Below, in pieces: positions 40,798 to 48,258 of a stretch of DNA of 64,000 nucleotides; positions within the stretch are counted from its first letter, which is position 1, and the number at the start of each line of letters is the position of its first letter. Source of the DNA: Candidatus Peregrinibacteria bacterium (GTDB taxonomy: Bacteria; Patescibacteriota; Gracilibacteria; UM-FILTER-43-11; JACRIE01). The DNA lies in the NCBI GenBank assembly GCA_016220165.1, contig JACRIE010000022.1:1-64000 (forward strand), given 5' to 3'. The position numbers and the translations under genes are program-made. Under the pieces are notes generated by a model. The model was not told where the DNA came from, searched no databases, and saw only the letters and a list, made by a program, of their open reading frames with translations.

Positions 40798-42246
40798 CTA
40801 CAATTTCCCAAGCGCAAACTCCAAGCGTTTTAACGTCTCCTCCTTTCCAAGATACACCATCAGCGTGGCAAAATTGGGCGATCGTTCCGCGCCCGAAAGC
40901 GCCGCGCGGATGGGCCAGAGCACCTGACCGTTTTTGAGCCCAAGCGCGGGCACGAGCGCCATCATGGCATCGGATAAAACTTTAGTTTTAGCGCTGTCGC
41001 CAACATCCCAATCGATATCGCGGACCGCCTCAATCGCCTTTTGAAAAACCGTCTTAGCGATCTCGGGCGTGACTTTAAATTTCTCGTTCAAAATCAATGA
41101 AGGGCTGTACGCCGGCAACGCTTCAAAAAAGACACGAAGTTCCGACGCGATATCGCTGAGCTTTTTAAAACGTCCTTCAAAATCAGGATCTTTTAAAATC
41201 TTTTTAATCAAGTCTGTATTTTGAGTCGGAATCTTGCCTTCAAAAAATTTAAAATATTTTTTAAAAAATCCATCCACGTCTTCCTGAATCGCTTTTTTGA
41301 TGTATTCGCCGTTGATCCAGTCCAACTTTTTAATGTCAAAAATCGCGCCGCCGTGATGCACTCGCGAGAGGTCAAACGCCACGATCAGCTCGTCCATCGA
41401 GAGGATTTCTTTACCCTCCGGATGACTCCAGCCCACCAACGCCAAAAAATTAACGATCGCCTCGGGAAGATAGCCTTCAGCCAAATAATCGTTGAGCGAT
41501 ACCTTATTTTTCCGCTTGCTCATCTTCGTGCGATCCTCGTTTAAAATCAGCGGCAAATGCGCGAACTCCGGAATATCCCAACCGAACGCGCGGTAAATCA
41601 GAATTTGCTTGGGCGTGTTGGAAATATGATCCTCTCCACGGATCACATGGGTAATTTTCATGTCGTGGTCGTCCACCACCACGGTGAAGTTATAGAGGCA
41701 GTCATCCAGTCGTCGCGCAATCACAAAATCATCGAATTCCTTACTGGAAAACACGGTCTCGCCACGAATCAAATCCTTGAAACGCAACTCTTGATCTTGT
41801 ATCACGCGCAGGCGTATTACCGCCGATTCACCCGCTTTCACTCGCGCGGCGCTAGCCTTGGGATCAAGTGTGCTACAGGCGCCGTCGTAGCGCGTCGGAA
41901 ATTTTTTGGCAGTCTGTTCTTCGCGCATTTTGTCGAGGCGTTCTTTACTGCAAAAACAATAATACGCCGTATTTTTTTTCAGTAATTCTTTGAGATATTT
42001 TTTATAATTTTCTGTCCGTTCGCTCTGCCGATAAGGCCCTTCGTCCCACGTGATCCCAAGGAGATTGAGGCCGTGGACGATGTCGTCTTCATACTCCTTT
42101 TTACTGCGCTCCTTGTCCGTATCCTCACTGCGAAAAACGATCTGCCCTTTTTCATGCCGCGCGAAAAGATAGTTGTACAGTGCCGTACGAGCGGTACCGA
42201 TGTGCAATAAACCAGTTGGGGACGGTGGGATTCGGACTCTTATCAT
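40798..42246 (-). CDS. gltX: Glutamyl-tRNA synthetase
   Basis: Class I aminoacyl-tRNA synthetase, 482 residues. HIGH site in IPPSPTGLLHIGTART, KMSKS site as KMSKRKNKVSL, and the acceptor-binding block YDGACSTLDPKASAARV. It may charge both tRNA-Glu and tRNA-Gln if GatCAB is present; the window does not tell. The start is 10 bases after hsdS on the same strand, so this housekeeping gene may also be read from the lexA-headed operon. Confidence 0.95.
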   Translation of the reverse strand: MIRVRIPPSPTGLLHIGTARTALYNYLFARHEKGQIVFRSEDTDKERSKKEYEDDIVHGLNLLGITWDEGPYRQSERTENYKKYLKELLKKNTAYYCFCSKERLDKMREEQTAKKFPTRYDGACSTLDPKASAARVKAGESAVIRLRVIQDQELRFKDLIRGETVFSSKEFDDFVIARRLDDCLYNFTVVVDDHDMKITHVIRGEDHISNTPKQILIYRAFGWDIPEFAHLPLILNEDRTKMSKRKNKVSLNDYLAEGYLPEAIVNFLALVGWSHPEGKEILSMDELIVAFDLSRVHHGGAIFDIKKLDWINGEYIKKAIQEDVDGFFKKYFKFFEGKIPTQNTDLIKKILKDPDFEGRFKKLSDIASELRVFFEALPAYSPSLILNEKFKVTPEIAKTVFQKAIEAVRDIDWDVGDSAKTKVLSDAMMALVPALGLKNGQVLWPIRAALSGAERSPNFATLMVYLGKEETLKRLEFALGKL

Positions 42247-42255
42247 AAAAATTAT

Positions 42256-43617
42256 TTAAATAGTTTGTTTTTCAATTTCCTCTTCCACTTTGCGTTTAGC
42301 ATCCTCTAAAAGCGCCTTCGATTTTCTGCGCGCTTCATGCGATTGACGGACAAGAGCCGAAATCTGCTGCTGAACGGGTAACGGCAATAATGGAACCAAA
42401 ACATTTTTGATTTGTTCCGGCTTCCAGTGCTGAATAATCGATCCTCCGGCATCGCGCTTAGCCTGCATCTGCCCGATGATGGAGTTGATGCATAAGGCCA
42501 GGTATTCAGGGTCAACTTCCTCATTCTTGATTTTAAGCCGCATAATTCCGCCCGAGTTAATGCCTTTTACCGATTCTTTCAATACATAAGCAATCCCCGG
42601 CGTTGCGTCTTTGCTGAGCAGAATTTCTCCTTCCTTCGGCTCATAATCCTTTCGGAGTTCCTGATATAATTTTTCACTCAGATATTTCTGGCTATTGTCC
42701 GTCAGACCCTCTTTTGAAAGATTACTGACCCGTATAAAAAGTTTATCTCCTTCTTCATAGGCTTCGCTCCCCGGTTCCACGCCTTTTTTCATTGTCACAA
42801 GATCGCCCAATTTTGCAGGTTGATGCCTTTGGATAGCTGAAAACAGCTTTCTGAATTTCGGATCAAAGTAATCCGCGTCAATCCTCTCCGCCGCCCTGAC
42901 CTCAGAAAATCGGACGATGCCAAAAAGGCCAGCGTGCTCCTCAAAATCAGTGAGACCGAGTTCACTGAGAAGCAAAACGACGGCCTGAGAATACAAATTT
43001 TTTGAATCGTTGCAACTCCTCAATCCCTGTTTTACTAAATCTGCAATTAACCCTTGCCATTTAGGTATAGATATAAATAAACGATTTTTTATTTTTTCTA
43101 AGGCAATATGTGTTTGAATTTGACCAGTTGTTTCTCGCTCAATTTGAAATTGGCCAAATTTTGAATTCAAAAAGGCAATCAAAAAAAAGGGATCAATTAA
43201 ACTCTGGTCATGAATATGCACTCTGGCAACATCCTGATCTATGTTAGCTGGCAATACATCATCGCTAACAATGCCAACCGAACCGATGGTGCCTGCTGTA
43301 GAAATTAGAATATCTCCGAATTCTAGAGCTGAACGTAAATTTTTCCGATTTGTTTCTTCTGCTAATCTGTCAGCCCCATCGTCATTCACCAGCCAATGCG
43401 AGACGCTCTTGGCCGTTAAATGTCGGATACTGCTTAAGGGATCTACAATGTGATACCCATGCTGACCATCGGTTATAAAGGCCAATTTTCCCAAGGATAC
43501 TTCTCCAATTGCCTTCAATTTTTTCCCAAAAACTAAGTACTCTGGTTGGTAATACTCTGCATCTATCCGATGCGCGCCCTCGAGCTGTGATTTTAGGATG
43601 ATGGAACAAATGATCAT
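42256..43617 (-). CDS. hsdS: Type I-like restriction specificity subunit (HsdS)
   Basis: Target recognition subunit with two half-repeats. Half 1: IDAEYYQPEYLVFGKKL, KLAFITDGQHGYH, TGQIQTHIALEKIKN. Half 2: IDADYFDPKFRKLF, KLGDLVTMKKGVEPG, SIIQHWKPEQIKNVLVPLLPLPVQQQI, then the coiled-coil end. Each half is a TRD plus helix, so the DNA target is expected to be bipartite. 453 residues. Gap to the fused restriction-methylase is 2 bases. (HWKPEQIKNVLVPLLP is the conserved TRD end.). Confidence 0.88.
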   Translation of the reverse strand: MIICSIILKSQLEGAHRIDAEYYQPEYLVFGKKLKAIGEVSLGKLAFITDGQHGYHIVDPLSSIRHLTAKSVSHWLVNDDGADRLAEETNRKNLRSALEFGDILISTAGTIGSVGIVSDDVLPANIDQDVARVHIHDQSLIDPFFLIAFLNSKFGQFQIERETTGQIQTHIALEKIKNRLFISIPKWQGLIADLVKQGLRSCNDSKNLYSQAVVLLLSELGLTDFEEHAGLFGIVRFSEVRAAERIDADYFDPKFRKLFSAIQRHQPAKLGDLVTMKKGVEPGSEAYEEGDKLFIRVSNLSKEGLTDNSQKYLSEKLYQELRKDYEPKEGEILLSKDATPGIAYVLKESVKGINSGGIMRLKIKNEEVDPEYLALCINSIIGQMQAKRDAGGSIIQHWKPEQIKNVLVPLLPLPVQQQISALVRQSHEARRKSKALLEDAKRKVEEEIEKQTI

Positions 43618-43619
43618 TT

Positions 43620-45581
43620 TTACTTTAAAAAATTAAATCTCTCTTTCCTCCCGAACTCCAAAAACCCTTCCGCAATCTCGTCCAAATCATGATCCAGGAC
43701 TTTGTGTCCTCTCATATCACGGACAAAATTGCCGTTCGGATCTTTTTTGTAAACATAGTCGCCGGAGTTGTCTTTGCCCGCCTTTTTTGAAACGGCCATG
43801 AAGATGGGGTAATCGGGCTGCGGATCGCCCACTTCACCACCCCACTTTTGAAGGAAGAGGACGCTCGTTTTGGTGCCCGTATGGGGTTTGAAAGTATTGC
43901 CGTGCAGGCCGACCACCGCGAGAATGCGCACTTTTTCAAAGAGGTACTGGCGCACGTATTCCATGTTGGTGTTATTCAGCACGCCCTGCGGGAGCACAAT
44001 GGCCATGCGGCCGCCGGGGCGGAGCATGTCGAGAGTACGCTCGATGAAGAGGATGTGGCGCTCGATCTTGCTGACGAGCTTTCCGCGTTTTTTACCAAAA
44101 AAATACTGGCGTAAAAGCCCTCCATCTTTGATCTCACCTGCAAAAGGAGGATTGGTGAGAAGAACGTCAAAACCGAAATAATGGAAAGTGCGTCTATTCT
44201 CGGCGGCGTCAGCTGAATTTTCCATGGGCAACAACCGCTTCTGCAGTTCGCTACGGGCATGCAGAAGGATTTGTGATTCACCCTGCCATTCACGCGGATC
44301 AAGACTGTTTAGCTTGAACATGTGCGAGCGCCCGTCGCCGGCGATCAGCATAAGCGCGCGGGAAACGCGCGAGATTTCCTCGGCAAAATCAATGCCCCAG
44401 ATGTATTCTTTCGCATATTCTCGCTTGGACTCTTCGCTATTACCAAGATGTTTTTCATTCACATAATTCATGGCCTGAATCAAAAAACCGCCTGAGCCTG
44501 CGGCAGGATCAATCACATATTCATCCCTTTTTGGATTCAGCATTTTAACCGCCATCGAAATGGCGTGACGGGGAGTAAAATACTGGCCTTTTTTGCCTTT
44601 TGCCACCTCAGGAATCAAATATTCAAACGCCTCGTCAATAATAGAAAGATCTGAACCAAACAAGCGGGTTTTCTCAAGCTCAGCCACCACGATAGAAAGA
44701 TGCTCAGGCGAAAGGCTGATGTTATCCTGTTCGTGGAATGTATTAGGCCATTTTTTGATCGCTTTTTTAAAAAGATCATTGATGACCGCGTAAGTTTTAG
44801 ACGGATCTTTATATTTTCGGAAAAATACCTCATGATCCGGCCGGCTTAGACGCGCTTCATTTTCATCAAATAATTTGGCGTAAATTAACTTAAAAACTTC
44901 GGTAAAGACATCAACGCCCGCGTTCGCCAGCACCAGCTCTTCCATACTCTCGACAATTTTCTTAAGTTCGGTTTTGCTAGTCGTATATTCAAACAGGGTC
45001 TTTTTGGACTCCAGAAGATCATCAATCGTCTGACTGGCTTTTGGCAGATCGGGCAAAGTGTCATCAAATTCCTTGGGATAAGGACGGTACAGGATGATCC
45101 GCTGGACGCCATTAGACCAAAAACCAATTTCCGCCCCTTCGGCACTCAGATAACTTTTCAACTGTTCTATCCCCTTCTTTTCGGACGGAGATTTCACTTC
45201 AATAATGATATAAGGAGTGATTTTATCCGACTTATAAATAATGATGTCGGCCGCCTTTGCATGAATCTCGCGCCCAAAATGAATACTTTTTTCGGTATCA
45301 ATACGGTCAATTGGATATCCATATGAGCGGGTCAACTTATAGAGCCAAAGCTGACGGATAATTTCTTCCGGCTTCCCCTTGCCCTTATTTTCATTCAGCA
45401 CTACCTTTTTCCCTCCCGATTTCAAATCTTTTACAAAAAATTCTCCCTGTTCTTCCTCGGTAATTTCAAGAGCCTCATCAAAATTGATTCCATCAAATTC
45501 TTTTAGGCCGTAAGCCATATCCGGATCATGGAAGATTTTATCCAGAATTTCCAGGGTCTTGTTTAACTTTTGAGTGGGCAT
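43620..45581 (-). CDS. Fused restriction endonuclease - N6-adenine methyltransferase
   Basis: 653 residues. Residues about 60-170 are a type I HsdR-N-like nuclease: AADIIIY gives D112 and IIIEVKSP gives E128 and K130, with Q140 behind. Residues about 310-580 are an HsdM-type methylase: GQYFTPRHAISMAV, motif I DPAAGSGGF (358-366) and motif IV NPPF (477-480). No DEAD helicase domain is present and no hsdR gene is nearby. With the separate S subunit this fits a type IIB/IIG-like restriction-modification system that cuts without translocation. The gene starts 17 bases after the lexA-like gene and probably shares its mRNA. Confidence 0.88.
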   Translation of the reverse strand: MPTQKLNKTLEILDKIFHDPDMAYGLKEFDGINFDEALEITEEEQGEFFVKDLKSGGKKVVLNENKGKGKPEEIIRQLWLYKLTRSYGYPIDRIDTEKSIHFGREIHAKAADIIIYKSDKITPYIIIEVKSPSEKKGIEQLKSYLSAEGAEIGFWSNGVQRIILYRPYPKEFDDTLPDLPKASQTIDDLLESKKTLFEYTTSKTELKKIVESMEELVLANAGVDVFTEVFKLIYAKLFDENEARLSRPDHEVFFRKYKDPSKTYAVINDLFKKAIKKWPNTFHEQDNISLSPEHLSIVVAELEKTRLFGSDLSIIDEAFEYLIPEVAKGKKGQYFTPRHAISMAVKMLNPKRDEYVIDPAAGSGGFLIQAMNYVNEKHLGNSEESKREYAKEYIWGIDFAEEISRVSRALMLIAGDGRSHMFKLNSLDPREWQGESQILLHARSELQKRLLPMENSADAAENRRTFHYFGFDVLLTNPPFAGEIKDGGLLRQYFFGKKRGKLVSKIERHILFIERTLDMLRPGGRMAIVLPQGVLNNTNMEYVRQYLFEKVRILAVVGLHGNTFKPHTGTKTSVLFLQKWGGEVGDPQPDYPIFMAVSKKAGKDNSGDYVYKKDPNGNFVRDMRGHKVLDHDLDEIAEGFLEFGRKERFNFLK

Positions 45582-45597
45582 TTTTTAAAATTTTAAA

Positions 45598-46239
45598 TTA
45601 TTTTATGGGTTTCCAGTAACTATTTTTCAAAACCGAAATCACTTTCCCCTCCATTATGACCTCATCGGTAAAAAGCTGAATTTTATATTTTGGATTTTCC
45701 GGCTTTAGATATAAATAGGGCGGCTTATCTTCAGAAATAAAGCGTTTTACCGTGGTCATATTATTTCCTATACGGGCCAAAACGATATCACCCGAAGCAA
45801 ATTCTTTATGACTTTGAACGAGAACAATATCGCCATGATCAATACCAGCGTTAATCATAGAATCCCCGCAGATCCGAAGAAGAAATATGTTCTCTTTAAG
45901 CTGCGCAAGCTCCGAAGAGACCATTTGCCACTCGCCAGATATTTCAATCGTTTCAATAGGCGCTCCGGCATGAGTCACACCCAGAAAAGGGGCCAGAGGG
46001 GATTTATTCAGCAATTGATAAGCAAGAGGTAATAGCGCAATACTGCGCGCCGCGGATCCATTTTTCTTGATAAAACCTGCTTTTTCTAGTTTTATCAAAA
46101 GATCAATAACCGACTGATTAGAAACAACATTGAGGGATTGCTTCATTTCCTCAAAACTGGGCGGATAACCGGTATTTTTAATATACCGATAAAGAAAAAG
46201 AAGAAGGTCTTTTTGCCTAGGGGTGATAGTGGTTATCAT
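45598..46239 (-). CDS. lexA: LexA-like S24 repressor heading the restriction-modification operon
   Basis: 213 residues. The N-terminal winged helix reads ITPRQKDLLLFLYRYIKNTG and YPPSFEEMKQSL, with SNQSVIDLLIKLEKAGFI as recognition region. The cleavage site Ala-Gly is in VTHAGAPIE; the Ser-Lys dyad is in RICGDSMINAGI and TTVKRFI. So it should self-cleave like LexA on RecA activation. ATG 46239 is chosen; a frame opening at 46260 would run through the operator. Its promoter encloses a 20-bp dyad. It might be the general SOS repressor or a dedicated regulator of the R-M genes; only one LexA-like gene is visible here. Confidence 0.88.
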   Translation of the reverse strand: MITTITPRQKDLLLFLYRYIKNTGYPPSFEEMKQSLNVVSNQSVIDLLIKLEKAGFIKKNGSAARSIALLPLAYQLLNKSPLAPFLGVTHAGAPIETIEISGEWQMVSSELAQLKENIFLLRICGDSMINAGIDHGDIVLVQSHKEFASGDIVLARIGNNMTTVKRFISEDKPPYLYLKPENPKYKIQLFTDEVIMEGKVISVLKNSYWKPIK

Positions 46240-46245
46240 GCCACG

Positions 46246-46274
46246 AATATACCCGACCATTTAGTCGGGTTCAA
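46246..46274 (-). promoter_or_regulatory. lexA promoter with dyad operator in the spacer
   Basis: Minus strand: TTGAAC (46274-46269), 17-nt spacer, TATATT (46251-46246). The dyad ACCCGAC-6-GTCGGGT (46251-46270) fills the spacer and touches both boxes. Only six bases separate TATATT from the ATG, so the mRNA would start at or next to the start codon (leaderless). Confidence 0.7.
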
Positions 46275-46335
46275 TTAAAATTGAATGACAAAATTAAAAA
46301 AAATCGCGAAATATCATAGGATCCGCCATCGGACT

Positions 46336-47004
46336 CTAATAGGCTTCCACCGCAACCTTGTTCATCTTAATATCCGTGAGCGGCTTATCATTCGCGTCGC
46401 GTTCGGCATTGACGATTTTGTCCACCGTGTCCATGCCTTCGAACACCTGCCCGAATACGGTATGCTTGCCGTCCAGCCAAGGCGTGGCCTGCGCCTGAAC
46501 GATGAAGAATTGGCTTCCGTTGGTGCCAGGGCCTTTGTTGGCCATACTAAGCGCGCCTTTGATATTTTTGAGATTGGGAGTGAACTCGTCCGCGAAATCC
46601 TTGCCCCAAATACTCGCGCCGCCCGTGCCTGTGCCCGTGGGATCGCCGCCCTGGATCATAAAATCAGGGATGACCCGATGAAAAATCAAACCGTTATAAT
46701 AGCCCTTCGACGCGAGTCCGAGGAAGTTTTCCACGGCCTTGGGCGCGAATTGCGGAAATAAGCGGATTTTGATCGTCCCGTCCGTAGTTTCCATGATCAC
46801 GATCTGTTCGCCCTTTTTGGGCATGTCGGCTTGCTTAAAATCGCTCATAACGGTGTCCTGGTTAACTTGGCTTTCCTGCGGCGAGCCTTGATAAAATTTA
46901 TTGATGTCATCCTCGGGCGACGACGCGCAGGCGCTTAATAAGAGTAATGCCAAACCCGAAATAAAGGCAAAAAGAAAAAGTGATTTCTTAGATCCAATTT
47001 TCAT
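46336..47004 (-). CDS. Lipoprotein cyclophilin-type peptidyl-prolyl isomerase
   Basis: Extracytoplasmic proline isomerase for folding of secreted proteins. Lipoprotein signal: MKIGSKKSLFLFAFIS ... LLLLSAC, with the Cys at about residue 26. Cyclophilin core: TTDGTIKIRLFPQFAPKAVE, FHRVIPDFMIQGGDPTGTG, GSQFFIVQAQATPWLDGKHTVFG. 222 residues. It follows the pilin genes on the same strand after 22 bases and may be in their operon. Confidence 0.92.
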   Translation of the reverse strand: MKIGSKKSLFLFAFISGLALLLLSACASSPEDDINKFYQGSPQESQVNQDTVMSDFKQADMPKKGEQIVIMETTDGTIKIRLFPQFAPKAVENFLGLASKGYYNGLIFHRVIPDFMIQGGDPTGTGTGGASIWGKDFADEFTPNLKNIKGALSMANKGPGTNGSQFFIVQAQATPWLDGKHTVFGQVFEGMDTVDKIVNAERDANDKPLTDIKMNKVAVEAY

Positions 47005-47025
47005 AAAAAATAAATTAAATAAACT

Positions 47026-47562
47026 TTATGTCGCTGGCGTCACGAGATAAGGCAAACAAGTCCCTGCGTCAAGAACTGAATCACAATCAGAACTATCTGC
47101 CTTTTGACCAGTCAAAGTCGGAGGCGTTTCCCCTTTGGTAACCACATAGGCGAGATCATTATCCTTACCGGCATCATTTTCGAGTGTGGCCGCTAAAATA
47201 TAATTGGAGCCGCTTACTTTATATCGATATTTCTGCCCTACTGTTACTGGCTTTGGATCAGTGGGAACTTTAGATAAATATTTTCCTGTTAACTCAGTGG
47301 CGCTGATAGTATCGCCTGCTCCTGCCACAGGATAAGCGTTATTTTCCACAAAATACAATTCCAGTCCACTTTGTATTGACGTAAGATCCTGTTGTCGTCT
47401 GGAGTCCCTCGCCTTCGCAGTCTGTCCGCCCACGGCCGTGTAGGCCACCACCGAGAGAATCGCGATGATCGTGACAACCACCAGCAACTCCACGAGGCTG
47501 AACCCTTTATTTCTTCTTAATTCGTAATTCGTAATTCTGTAATTCGTAATTGCTTTGTCCAT
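47026..47562 (-). CDS. Type IV major pilin-like protein
   Basis: Prepilin of 178 residues. Leader of 20 residues, then the processing site KG|FSLVELLVVVTIIAIL with Glu5 and the hydrophobic stalk. The globular domain has YFVENNAYP and a C-terminal Cys pair (DCDSVLDAGTCLPY) probably joined by a disulphide. This is the likely main subunit because it is last and follows three minor pilins. The leader (AITNYRITNYELRRN) is encoded by tandem ATTACGAATTAC words of an intergenic repeat. Confidence 0.88.
   Translation of the reverse strand: MDKAITNYRITNYELRRNKGFSLVELLVVVTIIAILSVVAYTAVGGQTAKARDSRRQQDLTSIQSGLELYFVENNAYPVAGAGDTISATELTGKYLSKVPTDPKPVTVGQKYRYKVSGSNYILAATLENDAGKDNDLAYVVTKGETPPTLTGQKADSSDCDSVLDAGTCLPYLVTPAT
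47518..47551. repeat. AATTCGTAATT repeat (family E) encoding the pilin leader
   Basis: TTAATTCGTAATTCGTAATT CTGTAATTCGTAATTG: three to four AATTCGTAATTC words, in frame in the prepilin leader. Confidence 0.7.
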
Positions 47563-47628
47563 ATTTTTTCTTTTAAGGAATTGTTCTCAAAAATTATATT
47601 ACGGGGGCTCCGTGAAGGCAATTTGATT

Positions 47629-48258
47629 CTAGAACACCTCATCCATCTCAATCTTTTTGCCAAAATTACCCACGGGGATCTCCGCATGGAGCGCCCATTT
47701 GGCTTTATTGAACGCGCCAGTGCCCGAATGAGTGATCCGGTAATGCAGCGGCGCGTTCATGGATCGAAGCAGGAACGATGGTGGAGGAGAAGAGAGTAGC
47801 TGAAAGCTATCCGCGTATTCTCCGGAAGGACACGAAGCGCCTCCATGCGGCTTAGGAGGATCTGTCACGATCATTAAATCACCCGCTTCCTCCCCGCACA
47901 AATTCCAATGAACCGTAATAGTTCCGAGATCGCCGGATCCGCTCAAATCAAGAGTAGTACCGGCGCCGCTATCCAGCACGCCGTCAATCGTAGGCTGCCG
48001 CGTCATGGACGCTTTAATTCCGTCAAAATCCAATGATGGAACTGGCCCTGGCGGATGAGCCTTCAAATAAGCCACATAACTCTCCAGGTACGCCTTTTGG
48101 CTGTGGTACGCAATCGTATCCCGCTGGGCATCCCGCATCACGCCCAGGCGAACCGCCAAAAAAAAGAACGCGGTCGTAAGCGCCAAACCGATCGTCACAG
48201 TCCAAATGAGGATGCTACCCCTTCTTCGATTGAAAATTAAAAATTGAAAATTAGTCAT
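47629..48258 (-). CDS. PilX-like minor pilin component
   Basis: 209 residues. The N terminus MTNFQFLIFNRRRG is followed by a long hydrophobic helix SILIWTVTIGLALTTAFFFLAV and a beta-rich exterior part. The helix lacks the canonical FxLxE motif, as in PilX/GspK-type minor pilins. Overlaps the pilW-like gene by 4 bases. The leader is encoded by AATTTTCAATTTTTAATTTT, a family-E repeat. Likely part of the pilus-initiating tip complex. Confidence 0.7.
   Translation of the reverse strand: MTNFQFLIFNRRRGSILIWTVTIGLALTTAFFFLAVRLGVMRDAQRDTIAYHSQKAYLESYVAYLKAHPPGPVPSLDFDGIKASMTRQPTIDGVLDSGAGTTLDLSGSGDLGTITVHWNLCGEEAGDLMIVTDPPKPHGGASCPSGEYADSFQLLSSPPPSFLLRSMNAPLHYRITHSGTGAFNKAKWALHAEIPVGNFGKKIEMDEVF
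48229..48254. repeat. AATTTTCAA repeat (family E) in the PilX-like leader
   Basis: GATTGAAAATTAAAAATTGA AAATTAG; in frame in the leader of the PilX-like protein. Confidence 0.6.

Noticed and set aside
47629..48258. Canonical type IV pilin
   Set aside because: The N-terminal helix lacks the FxLxE motif; it fits PilX-type minor components better.
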